The notes under the pieces were generated by a model that did no database searches, had not been told where the DNA came from, and saw nothing but the letters and a program-made list of their open reading frames with translations. Shown in pieces: positions 13,426-22,640 of a stretch of 64,000 nucleotides of DNA. The translations under genes were made by a program, and so were the position numbers. The stretch covers positions 12,710,001 through 12,774,000 of the forward strand of contig JBHGNT010000014.1 of the NCBI GenBank assembly GCA_043228905.1, in the 5' to 3' direction. The stretch's first letter is position 1. Every line of letters begins with the position of its first letter. Origin of the DNA: Azolla caroliniana (Eukaryota; Polypodiophyta).

Positions 13426-13760
13426 TAAAAGAAGTCATTTCATACCCTTCTTATGAGTATTCATTGGCACCCATCACGATCTCTTACTATTTGCATCCCA
13501 TAATATACAAAGTCTATAGCTGCTTGATGCATTTGCATATAGGGATACCAACATTTTACCCATTTGACTCATCAACAGGAGTGAAAGGGGCAAAAAAATG
13601 TGTGTTTACAATCCACTATCACCTAAACCAAGCATTCTTGATTCAAGGAAGCTTGATAGTCCAATGTGGGAAACCATCACAATATCACACGCACAAACTA
13701 GTTAGCAAAGCACATAGAACTTTATCCAACAATGCATTTCAATGTTAAGGGAATAGAATA

Positions 13761-13873
13761 TGACACCATAAAACTCTTGTGAACATCTGCTTGCATATAT
13801 GTTCTCCACACAAATGTATCGTCGAATTGTATGGAGAACATATATGCACGTTCACAAGGGTTTTATGATGTCC
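13761..13873. other. Long near-perfect inverted repeat (hairpin)
   Basis: The left arm (13,761-13,811) reads 'cataaaactcttgtgaac', then 'gcatatatgttctcca'. The right arm (13,828-13,873) is its reverse complement with few mismatches and a 6-base bulge. The loop is about 17 bases. It could be a foldback transposon remnant or a small-RNA precursor. Confidence 0.75.
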
Positions 13874-14404
13874 GATTTATAAATGGAAGTTACTTAGTAA
13901 AAAATACGATAATATATCTGATCTATAGAATGCATATTGTATGTGAAGTATTCTACAACAATGGAAGTAAGTGAAAAGGATGTTCTTGCTATATTGCATC
14001 CACATAGTACTAAAACAAGTACATAGTCTTGAAGGAAATTTGATTCGTTAGTTCACGTGAATTGCAACCAAGCTTTGCAAGGTACCTTGTTGTCATAGGG
14101 GCTTAAACCTACATCCAATACTCCAAAAGCCTAGGCCCACAAGAATCCATCGAATTTGCCCAAATTTCCATTTGCAAATGTGAAACGGTATGCACGCTTT
14201 TTTCTGAAAAGTATCACGACACAACAGTGATCCCTTCTCTTTCATTATGTGTGTGTGTGTGTGTGTAAATGTATGTATGCAATTGAAGACATAAGTCTAT
14301 GACGGCTAAGATTACAATGGTCTCTATTATATACTTCATACATAGCTTTTAACTCAGTAAATACCACTGTGGAATGTAGGGGTTGAGCTCAAGACCTCCT
14401 AGTC

Positions 14405-14515
14405 TTCATGGGGCAACCTTAGCTTACCCTAGTGGTAAGTTGTTACGCTACAAGCACTACGTCATGGGTTTGAAACCTAAATTTTCGAACCCGAATTTCT
14501 CACCTCTCTTAATTC
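14405..14515 (+). mobile_element. tRNA-derived SINE-like unit, copy 1
   Basis: An A-box-like TAGCTTACCCTAGTGG starts at 14,420 and a B-box-like GGTTTGAAACC at 14,467, spaced as in a tRNA promoter. The B box has decayed more than in copy 2. No poly(A) or poly(T) tail is evident, so the SINE identity is inferred. Confidence 0.5.
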
Positions 14516-14664
14516 AATAAATGCCACTGTGGAATGTAGGGGTTGAGCCCAAGACCTCCTAATCTCCATTGCCATCTCACTCTCTCTCTCTCTTTGAAGA
14601 GAGTGAGTAGGTGGGTGTCTTTTATTTTGAAGAGAGTGAGTAGCTGAGCTCAAGACCTCCTATT

Positions 14665-14775
14665 CTTCATTGGGTAACCTTAGCTTACCCTAGTGGTAAG
14701 TTGTTACGCTACAAGCACTACGTCATGGGTTCGAAGCCTAGATTTTCAAACCCGAATTTCTCACCTCTCTTAATT
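14665..14775 (+). mobile_element. tRNA-derived SINE-like unit, copy 2
   Basis: TAGCTTACCCTAGTGG starts at 14,681 and GGTTCGAAGCC at 14,728. The second matches the B-box consensus GGTTCGANTCC at all but one base. These are internal RNA polymerase III promoter boxes. The unit does not fold as a normal tRNA gene as far as I can see. Confidence 0.55.
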
Positions 14776-14932
14776 CAATAAATGCCATTGTGGAATGTAG
14801 GGGTTGAGCCCAAGACCTCCTAGTCTCCATTGCCATCTGACTCTCTCTCTCTCTCTCTCTCTCTTTAGAGAGAGTGAGTAGGTGGGTTTCTTTTATTTTG
14901 AGAATCTTGAGAAAGAGAAGAGATACTTATGA

Positions 14933-14935
<3 letters not shown>

Positions 14936-14974
<39 letters not shown>

Positions 14975-15343
14975 AAACACACAATTACATTAATAAATGT
15001 GCATATAAAACACTACTTACAATAGGTGTCACAATGGAGTATGGTCACCCACTAACTACACTACATGGGTAGTGGAACATGTTGAATTTTCGAATAGGCG
15101 TGTGACGAACACTCCACCAAGGAAAGAATCTTCGCGTCTTGCTCCAATAAAGAAAATTGCCACATTAGTACTCCCTTCAACTTTCCCAGATATGCTTTGA
15201 CTCCATGCCTACCATTAAATAAAAAAACATTGTGCATATCCCAATTATGACGCAATTCGCAATATCTCCGAAATAGGAAAATGATCTCCATCTCTTATTT
15301 TGGGTCAACCTGTGTAAATTGTGCAAACACCCACTATTTACGT
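14936..15343 (-). pseudogene. LINE ORF2 C-terminus (zf-RVT-like) and 3' end
   Basis: On the - strand the segment reads through a broken zf-RVT-like region (residues resembling 'ESKHIW' and 'CVIIGICTMFF'). This is the part that follows reverse transcriptase in plant L1 elements. It ends close to the CT run at 14,936-14,970. The join to 22,641 is across element A. Confidence 0.6.
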
Positions 15344-16158
15344 TGTTGTAGTGTAGGTTGCACACTATGTGGAAATTATATTTTTGTCCCTCCGGATAGA
15401 GAATGGAGTGCTCGGTGAGAACCGGAAGAAAACGGCATACCGGCAAGGAGGAAAACGGCATACCGGAAAGGAGGAAAACGGCATACCGGCAAGGAAGAGC
15501 CGGATAAAGAGACATAAATGTAAAAAGAAAAGGAAATACTCACTACTGCGTAGGGCGTGATTCAAACTCTGCACCTCCACGTTGACAAACCCCAACCTTA
15601 CCATTACATTAACTTATCTTAAGTATTTTGAATATAGATTTAATACGTATAAGACCTTTATGTATGCATACCTTTATTAAAAGGTAAATCGTGTATTTTT
15701 TTAATATATGAAAAGGAAAAAACACGAGACACTAAAAATAACTCATGCACATCTAGCGTGCATGAGCCCTATACTTAGGAAATAAAAAAGCATCACATGC
15801 ACATTTAGTGGACATGAACACTTTTTGTAAAAAAAAAAAAAAAGCATGAAGCCATGCTTAGCTCTTCCTTCCTTATATAAGGAGGAGAGAAATATATAAA
15901 GGGTTGTTGATTATTTGGATTAAGTATTAATCAATAAAAAAAATTATTCGTGGGATTCACGATTTATACATCTACTTCTCTCTTAACACCCTAAGTACCA
16001 ATTAATATAGTATACTCGTGTGATTCACGAGTTTCTTATCTTTCTCTTCGCTATGTATTCATAATTAATCTCTATCTCACGAACTTCTTTCTCCTAGTCC
16101 AAGACCTCTGTGGTTCCCACCCGACTCACGCAACGATCCGGAGCCGAAAGGCACGACA
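15344..16158 (+). repeat. 5' LTR of gypsy element A
   Basis: It starts TGTTGTAGTG and ends GGCACGACA. It contains three 23-bp tandem units around 'ggcataccgg' (15,430-15,500) and a TATA box (TATATAA, 15,874-15,880). An A-run of about 15 is at 15,829-15,843. Confidence 0.93.
15874..15880 (+). promoter_or_regulatory. TATA box of the element A LTR
   Basis: TATATAA occurs once in the GC-balanced part of the LTR and is kept in the 3' copy at 22,356-22,362. It fits the U3 promoter position. Confidence 0.65.
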
Positions 16159-16160
16159 CA

Positions 16161-16180
16161 GTTGGTGAACCCGACGTGAA
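16161..16180 (+). other. Primer binding site of element A
   Basis: TTGGTGAACCCGACGTGAA begins four bases after the 5' LTR. The same sequence follows the 5' LTR of element C although most of the surrounding DNA differs, which supports its role as tRNA primer site. I did not identify the tRNA. Confidence 0.75.
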
Positions 16181-16181
16181 G

Positions 16182-18236
16182 ATGGGTGGCAAGGAGATGG
16201 AGGCTCAACAAGCTAACAATATGATGGCGATGTTCGAACGGATGCTTCAAGAACAACGCACGATGTCGGAGATTTCGGCATCAGTAGAGCGGCTCGTGCA
16301 ACGCAACGGGCAATTTAATGGTAAGGATGTGTCGCGATATTTGCAGGACTTCAAGGCGGAGATGCTCCGGTGCCGGGCTTCGGAAGGACTGCAAGTGACA
16401 TCCTTTAACCGGGTGGCGACCGACGGGCTTCAAGGGAGTATCCACGGGTTGCAACAACAAAATCCGACGTGGGAAGCATTCGAAGAGGTGTTAAAGACCA
16501 CGTTTGCCATCGAGGACTCCTCCAAGGCAACGCGGAGGGGATTCGAGGATTGGGTGGAAACGTCAGGTAAAGGGCTAAAGGTCCTCGAAGTGTTTTCGAC
16601 ATTCGAAAGTCGGTTCGGGAGGTTGTCCGCGAGAGATCAAACTATTCTTGCACCGGACAAAGTCATCATGTTTTTGCGAGCTGTGGACGTCCGGGACCGG
16701 AAAGATCTCGGAGTGCTTCTTGAGGACACGACCACCGAAAGCGGCCTCACCGAAACATGGGAAAGCGTGCGGGATATCGTCGCGCGGTACACGAAGAGGG
16801 GGCAATGGCTTGCCAACGAAGAAAAGAGGGTTTCGGAACCGATTCCGAAACCGAGAACGGGACTGGAAGACCATCAACCGAGGGCTCGGGAGATTACGGC
16901 CGAGAAGGGAGTCGACGCGTCTACGGTGGAGCAGCTGCTGAAGGAGATGGAGAATCTAAAGATCGCGATGGTGAAGAAGTCGGATGACCGCCCCACAAGC
17001 TCCAAATATACGGATCGACGGTGCATATGGTGCGATAGCGCTGAACACGATCGGAGGGATTGCGACGACCATAAGGAGGCGCTACGACGGGATCTCATCT
17101 ACTACGAGGGAAACCGGATTCATTCGATGGACTCTCGGAAGCCACTCCGACCGAACTTCCGGAAAGGCGGCATGAAGAAGGTGCTCGAGGAGGAGTTAGC
17201 GGCAAGAAGCAACTATGCGACAACCGTGGGAATATGTGTCGGGGAGTCAACGGGAGCGAAGGCGTCTTTCTGGCCGGAGGTGCTAGGAAACACCGAGAAA
17301 ACCGACTCCAACGATATCCGAAACACTGCGGAAGGCGTCCGGGAAGCTACGGGATGGGAGTGCCCTGTCGACAAGAATAGCATATACGCCCTGTGTCAAT
17401 TACATGAGGTGTATGTGGACGAGAAACGACGGCGCACGGAGGATGCGGCCGGACCATCGAAGATACCGGAAAGCTGGAACTCCGGAGGTAAGGGAAAAGA
17501 AAAGGCGACTCCGGCATTCAAGCTCGCCTCGGACATAGAACAACAAACCGACTTGAAAAGAGTGTTCGAGGAAAGAATCTTGGATAGCCGGGTAGATTTT
17601 TCGTTGCGGGAACTACTCGGAATAGCGAAGAAGGAGTTTCACGATCTTCTCGTGGATCTCGTGAAAAGGAAGAGACAAAGTACGGAGGAAAATGCTCCAA
17701 GGGTGAATGCAAATACCGTTTCAATGAACGACACCGAAGTGGAAGGCGAAATTCCGAACTCCCACTATACAAGGCCACACTGGGCACGTGCGACTACGGA
17801 GACTCCGGTCCGAATCGGCAACATCAAAGAACCCGTGCTAGCATTGATTGATCACGGATCGGAGATCAACTTGATGTCCAAGGAGTTCTACCGAAAGGGG
17901 AAGTGGCCTATAAACACCAACCATGGATGGAAGATTCGGGCAGCCACGAAAACGACAGAAGACCTATTTGCGGCTTGTCCGGATGTGACGGTAAAGATCG
18001 GGGATGTCGAAATTGACCAAAATTTCTTTGTGCAGGATGAGGTTTCACATTCTGTCATCCTCGGCCAACCCTTTATCACGGCTTCACGGATGGAGACGAA
18101 GGTGCTCGATAGTGGTGCGGCTTTTGCGCGAATTCGGAGCCAAAACGGAGGGAAATCCGTCCAATTCCTAACGGTGCCGGCAAATCACGAAAGGAACAAG
18201 AGGGAACTCTTGTCCCAAGTGAGAATGGATTTTTAA
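16182..18236 (+). CDS. Gag-protease of gypsy element A
   Basis: A 684-residue frame encodes capsid, nucleocapsid and aspartic protease. I start it at the first ATG after the primer site; the open frame extends back into the LTR. The N-terminal half resembles retrotransposon gag. A zinc knuckle C-X2-C-X4-H-X4-C (CIWCDSAEHDRRDC) lies near residue 290. The protease motif is LIDHGSEINLM near residue 560, where DHG replaces the usual DSG or DTG. The frame ends on GAT TTT TAA. The -1 frame is open across this stop and leads towards pol, so the stop may be a frameshift site. Element C has the same arrangement. Confidence 0.88.
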   Translation: MGGKEMEAQQANNMMAMFERMLQEQRTMSEISASVERLVQRNGQFNGKDVSRYLQDFKAEMLRCRASEGLQVTSFNRVATDGLQGSIHGLQQQNPTWEAFEEVLKTTFAIEDSSKATRRGFEDWVETSGKGLKVLEVFSTFESRFGRLSARDQTILAPDKVIMFLRAVDVRDRKDLGVLLEDTTTESGLTETWESVRDIVARYTKRGQWLANEEKRVSEPIPKPRTGLEDHQPRAREITAEKGVDASTVEQLLKEMENLKIAMVKKSDDRPTSSKYTDRRCIWCDSAEHDRRDCDDHKEALRRDLIYYEGNRIHSMDSRKPLRPNFRKGGMKKVLEEELAARSNYATTVGICVGESTGAKASFWPEVLGNTEKTDSNDIRNTAEGVREATGWECPVDKNSIYALCQLHEVYVDEKRRRTEDAAGPSKIPESWNSGGKGKEKATPAFKLASDIEQQTDLKRVFEERILDSRVDFSLRELLGIAKKEFHDLLVDLVKRKRQSTEENAPRVNANTVSMNDTEVEGEIPNSHYTRPHWARATTETPVRIGNIKEPVLALIDHGSEINLMSKEFYRKGKWPINTNHGWKIRAATKTTEDLFAACPDVTVKIGDVEIDQNFFVQDEVSHSVILGQPFITASRMETKVLDSGAAFARIRSQNGGKSVQFLTVPANHERNKRELLSQVRMDF
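18227..18236 (+). promoter_or_regulatory. Candidate -1 frameshift site at the gag-protease stop
   Basis: GGATTTTTAA spans the stop codon. In the -1 frame it reads GFL, then continues RT..W..DSP..P..PH, a pattern kept in element C at 35,573-35,582. Conservation of translation in the shifted frame, outside either annotated protein, is the evidence. Confidence 0.6.
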
Positions 18237-18550
18237 AGCGGACTGTTGCAGAGTGGGGAAGTGATAGTCCGAGAAGCCCTGATACCCCACACAGGAAGAA
18301 AACTCTCGGAGCAAAACAAGTACGAATCGGCCCGGATGGGGCATCTACGTACACGGCCGTAACCGGAGGAATGAAGAAACAATACCGACAAGTGGAGGAT
18401 AAGTTACGATCGGCATCAATAATAAAAGAAGACGAAGAAATCGTGGGAGTGATCGAGGAAGTGTTCTATGGGAATACACTACAACGGCTTGAAGAGCTTG
18501 CGGAAGATAAAAGCCAAGGGAACCGGGTAGTCCCGGTGGAATAGGTCGAG

Positions 18551-21500
18551 ATGTACGAGATCGTTGCGAAAATGGGGCCGGATGCGCTCCGCAAAGAAGA
18601 AGCAATGGTAAGTACGAAATACAAGACCGTGGAGAAGAAGGTGAAACCGGCCGCGGGACCACTACCCGCCGATAGTGAACAAAAGAAGAAAGAAGTCTCG
18701 GGAGATCCGACACTTCGGAAGTCCGTGGATATCGGACATGCCTTCACAGATGAGACCCGGAAGAAACTTCGGATCGGTGGAGGTGGGTTCCTCTTACAAG
18801 AAGAAGAAAAACGGTTTCGAGAGATGTTGGAGCAACATGGCAAAGCATTCGCGTTCACATCGAGGGAGATCGGATGCATTGATCCAAAGATAGTGGAGCC
18901 GATGGTGATTTTCATGATTGATCATGTATCGTGGAACCTGAAGCCGATTCCGGTGCCACGGGCGCATATTCCGAAAGTCATCGACTTGCCCAAGGAGAAG
19001 GTGGCGATGGGGATTCTAGAGCCATCAAGTGCTCCGTACTCAAATCGATGGTTTACGGTTCCGAAGAAAAATGGGTCACTCCGATTCATCCAAGACTTGC
19101 AGCCGGTGAACAAGGTCACGATCCGGAACTCGGGAGTCGATCCGATAGTGGACGAATTCGCGGAAGCTTTTGCCGGACGTGCGATATACTCCATCGGGGA
19201 CCTATACTCGGGGTATGACCAATTCCAACTAGCCGTGGAGAGCCGAGACATCACTACCATGCGGACACCGATAGGACTAGTTCGAATGTGCACACTACCA
19301 CAAGGAGCGACAAACTCGGTTGCACATATGATGAACGCGATGAACAAGGTGCTTCGAGATTGCATCCCGGAGATAATGATGCCGTTTCTAGATGACATTC
19401 CGATGAAAGGATGCGCGGTGGAAGAAAAAGATGAGACTATGGATGATCGGGGATGCCGAAAGTTCGTGGTCGACCATATTCATGATTGCGAGAAAGTGTT
19501 GCGAAAGCTAGAAGATGTGCACCTAACACTTTCCGGGGAGAAATCGGCATTCGGGCAAGAAGAAATATTGGTGGTCGGACATCTATGTGGACCCTACGGC
19601 CGAAGACCGTCACCAACAAAGATCGATGCGATTCAAGCTATGAAGGAAGTATGTGAGTCAACATCGGAAGTCCGAAGGTTTCTGGGTGCGTGTGCATTCT
19701 ATCACATATGGATTCCGCACTATGCACATATAGCGGACCCGCTCTATCACTTGTTGCGGAAAGGTAAGAAATTCGAGTGGAAACCGGAACACACTAAAGC
19801 CATGAGGAAGCTCAAGAAGACACTATGGAGGGCGGAATCACTTAAGAAGCCAAGCTACGAGCGGCCAATCATAGTAACGGTTGATACAAGTCCAACCGGT
19901 ATCGGGTGGGTCATCAATCAAGCCGACTCAGATGGTTCGCGGTATCCGATCCGATTTGGAGCAAAGGTCCTCAACGAAAGGCAACGCGGATATGCACAAG
20001 TCAAAAGAGAATTGTGGGGAGTCGTGTCGGCGATAAAATCGGATCGGGATTATTTGATCGGAGCTGAAGTGGTGATCGAGACGGATTGTCTTCCGATACT
20101 CGGGATGATGCGGTGTTGTACGATACCGGATGTGGCTATGCTAAGGTGGATTGCATATGTCAAGTCACTTAATCCGGAGGTTCGACACATCTCGGGGAAG
20201 GACAACGCGGTAGCGGACATGTTATCGAGGGCGCGGTTTGAAGACGACATAACCGAATCAGATAATGAAGAAGTTTCCGAAGACTACTTCACGTCAGAAC
20301 ACATATGCCGAGTGAACGTGATCCGAGAATTCCGGGAAGAAGAATACGAGGGGGAAACCTTGATGATCGGGAAGATGCTACAAGAGGTCGAGGATTCAAC
20401 CAATGATAAAGAAAGGAGAGCCGAGATCCGAAGGAAGAAGAGGCAAGTCCAAAAGTTCTTCTTGGAAAACGGTTTAATATGGAGGGCGCCGAAAAGACCG
20501 GATGGGATACCACTTCGAGTAGTCGGGACGAAAGAGCAACGAAACCGGATAATGTCTGAGTTCCACGAATCCGATTGGGCTGGACATCGAGGAACATGGG
20601 CAACTTTTGTGAAAATCAAGCAAAGATATTGGTGGAAGAACATGTATAAAGATGTCGCGGAGTTCACAGAAAGCTGCGAGAAATGTCAAGTCTACTCCGG
20701 GGTCCGACACCGAGATGAGCTGCATCCGACATTCTCACCGACAATCAACTTCAATTGGATGGTCGACATTGTAGCTATGCCGACCGGGATTGGACAAAAG
20801 AAATACTTGGTGTTAGCTCGAGAAGATCTCACAAACCAAGTTGAAGGTCGAGCGCTTCGGAGGAAAACGTGTGCCGCAGTGTGCCAATTTCTTTTGGAAG
20901 AAGTGTTTTGTAGGTACGGCTGCGTAGGACAAGTGATTGCGGACCGGGGAGAACTCGACTCGGACAAAGCTAGGGGATTCTTCGCCAAACATGGAGTTCG
21001 GTTAACGTTGACAACGGCGTACAATCCGAAGGCCAACGGGAAGATCGAACGAGGACATAGTCCGATCGTGAAAGCACTTGCGAAGGCATGCGACGGAAGG
21101 GTGAAGGATTGGCCACAAATGCTTCCGTATGCACTATGGGCGGATCGGACGACGCATAGCTCCGTGACCGGTTACATGCCGGCAGAACTCATGACCGGAC
21201 AAGCACCGGTAATGCCAACGGAAACCGCAATCGCGACATGGACAATACTACCGTGGAAGGAAGAGATGAGCCGGGAAGAACTACTAGCGGTCCGGATACG
21301 ACAACTGGAGGGAAGACCGAAAGATGTAGCGGAAGCGTCACGCCGACAACAAGAAGCACGGTTCCGGAACAAAAGCCGGTTCGACACAAAGCACCGACTA
21401 CGACCGAGGAGGATTGAAGAAGGAGATTGGGTGATCGTCTATGATAGTAGCTTGGACCATCAACATACAACGATGCGGAAATTCGCGAAAAGGTGGTTCG

Positions 21501-21838
21501 GGCCGTACGAGGTTCGGAAGGTCTTCGACAACGGGACGTACCGACTGTCCGAGTTGGATGGAACAATACTACGAGTGCCTATAGCCGGGAAGCGGGTGAA
21601 GATTTTCAAGAAGCGGACCGACGACAAACCTTATGTGATCCAAGTCGAGGCCGACAACGAGGAGCAATCGGACGAAGACCACAATGATGCGGGAAGCGAA
21701 GAAAGTGGATTACAACTCATAGTCGACATAAGGGGAGAATCGGAGGGAGCTTCGGATGAAGTCGGATACGAAGAATCAAGAACTTCGGCACATACCGGAG
21801 GATGTGCGGGTTTGGAGGGGGCGAGTGTCGTAGTGTAG
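18551..21838 (+). CDS. Pol (RT, RNase H, integrase) of gypsy element A
   Basis: The 1,095-residue frame encodes the replication and integration enzymes. The RT catalytic box is PFLDDIP where most gypsy elements have YxDD. RNase H begins near IVTVDTSPTGIGW. The integrase has an HHCC finger (ESDWAGHRGT..CEKCQ) and a D-D-E core with ADRGE and NGKIERG. A GPY/F-like module (WFGPYEV) follows; there is no chromodomain. The frame upstream of 18,551 is open back to the gag stop except for one TAG at 18,542-18,544, where element C has a serine codon. This TAG probably inactivates A. The last codons run into the 3' LTR. Confidence 0.9.
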   Translation: MYEIVAKMGPDALRKEEAMVSTKYKTVEKKVKPAAGPLPADSEQKKKEVSGDPTLRKSVDIGHAFTDETRKKLRIGGGGFLLQEEEKRFREMLEQHGKAFAFTSREIGCIDPKIVEPMVIFMIDHVSWNLKPIPVPRAHIPKVIDLPKEKVAMGILEPSSAPYSNRWFTVPKKNGSLRFIQDLQPVNKVTIRNSGVDPIVDEFAEAFAGRAIYSIGDLYSGYDQFQLAVESRDITTMRTPIGLVRMCTLPQGATNSVAHMMNAMNKVLRDCIPEIMMPFLDDIPMKGCAVEEKDETMDDRGCRKFVVDHIHDCEKVLRKLEDVHLTLSGEKSAFGQEEILVVGHLCGPYGRRPSPTKIDAIQAMKEVCESTSEVRRFLGACAFYHIWIPHYAHIADPLYHLLRKGKKFEWKPEHTKAMRKLKKTLWRAESLKKPSYERPIIVTVDTSPTGIGWVINQADSDGSRYPIRFGAKVLNERQRGYAQVKRELWGVVSAIKSDRDYLIGAEVVIETDCLPILGMMRCCTIPDVAMLRWIAYVKSLNPEVRHISGKDNAVADMLSRARFEDDITESDNEEVSEDYFTSEHICRVNVIREFREEEYEGETLMIGKMLQEVEDSTNDKERRAEIRRKKRQVQKFFLENGLIWRAPKRPDGIPLRVVGTKEQRNRIMSEFHESDWAGHRGTWATFVKIKQRYWWKNMYKDVAEFTESCEKCQVYSGVRHRDELHPTFSPTINFNWMVDIVAMPTGIGQKKYLVLAREDLTNQVEGRALRRKTCAAVCQFLLEEVFCRYGCVGQVIADRGELDSDKARGFFAKHGVRLTLTTAYNPKANGKIERGHSPIVKALAKACDGRVKDWPQMLPYALWADRTTHSSVTGYMPAELMTGQAPVMPTETAIATWTILPWKEEMSREELLAVRIRQLEGRPKDVAEASRRQQEARFRNKSRFDTKHRLRPRRIEEGDWVIVYDSSLDHQHTTMRKFAKRWFGPYEVRKVFDNGTYRLSELDGTILRVPIAGKRVKIFKKRTDDKPYVIQVEADNEEQSDEDHNDAGSEESGLQLIVDIRGESEGASDEVGYEESRTSAHTGGCAGLEGASVVV
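21811..21825 (+). other. Polypurine tract of element A
   Basis: A purine-rich string ending GGAGGGGGCGAG directly precedes the 3' LTR. Element C has GGTGGGGGCGGA in the same place. Confidence 0.7.
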
Positions 21839-22640
21839 GTTGCACACTATGTGGAAATTATATTTTTGTCCCTCCGGATAGAGAATGGAGTGCTCGGTGA
21901 GAACCGGAAGAAAACGGCATACCGGCAAGGAGGAAAACGGCATACCGGAAAGGAGGAAAACGGCATACCGGCAAGGAAGAGCCGGATAAAGAGACATAAA
22001 TGTAAAAAGAAAAGGAAATACTCACTACTGCGCAGGGCGTGATTTGAACTCTGCACCTCCACGTTGACAAACCCCAACCTTACCATTACATTAACTTATC
22101 TTAAGTGTTTTAAATATAGATTTAATACATATAAGACCTTTATTTATGCATACCTTTATTAAAAGGTAAATCGTGTATTTTTTTAATATATGAAAAGGAA
22201 AAAACACGAGACACTAAAAATAACTCATGCACATCTAGCGTGCATGAGCCCTATACTTAGGAAATAAAAAAGCATCACATGCACATTTAGTGGACATGAA
22301 CACTTTTTGTAAAAAAAAAAAAGAAGCATGAAGCCATGCTTAGCTCTTCCTTCCTTATATAAGGAGGAGAGAAATATATAAAGGGTTGTTGATTATTTGG
22401 ATTAAGTATTAATCAATAAAAAAAATTATTCGTGGGATTCACGATTTATACATCTACTTCTCTCTTAACACCCTAAGTACCAATTAATATAGTATACTCG
22501 TGTGATTCACGAGTTTCTTATCTTTCTCTTCGCTATTTATTCATAATTAATCTCTATCTCACGAACTTCTTTCTCCTAGTCCAAGACCTCTGTGGTTCCC
22601 ACCCGACTCACGCAACGATCCGGAGCCGAAAGGCACGACA
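21826..22640 (+). repeat. 3' LTR of gypsy element A
   Basis: It is the same length as the 5' LTR and differs at about ten bases, including TGTC for TGTT at the start. It ends at GCACGACA, next to ACGT. Confidence 0.93.

Larger units (their letters stand above)
14385..14905. repeat. 261-bp tandem duplication with tRNA-like and (CT)n parts
   Basis: Two direct copies (14,385-14,645 and 14,646-14,905) each hold 'gctcaagacctcct', a tRNA-like stretch, 'gaatgtaggggttgagccca', a CT run and the module GAGTAGGTGGGTG. The same CT run plus module recurs at 50.2-50.4 kb on the far side of the transposon nest. Confidence 0.8.
15344..22640 (+). mobile_element. Gypsy element A, complete LTR retrotransposon
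   Basis: Two 815-bp LTRs flank gag-protease and pol. The element sits between ACGT copies at 15,340-15,343 and 22,641-22,644. LTR ends are TGT..ACA. The LTRs differ at about ten positions by my count, so insertion is recent but not new. Pol order is RT, RNase H, integrase, and there is no chromodomain. A TAG in the gag-pol linker and the LTR differences suggest it no longer moves. It is related to element C. Confidence 0.93.

Noticed and set aside
13227-13748. 173-codon open frame on the + strand
   Set aside because: It overlaps sequence similar to the nest LINE on the opposite strand and has no domain, so it is an antisense by-product.
14660-14775. Functional tRNA gene
   Set aside because: Promoter boxes are present but I cannot form a proper acceptor stem and anticodon arm, and the unit is in a tandem repeat.
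16110-16181. Earlier ATG for gag of element A
   Set aside because: It lies inside the LTR and the reading passes through the primer site; the ATG at 16,182 follows the primer site directly.
21400-21838. Chromodomain at the end of element A pol
   Set aside because: After WFGPYEV and the following strand pattern the tail is acidic and lacks chromodomain aromatic residues.
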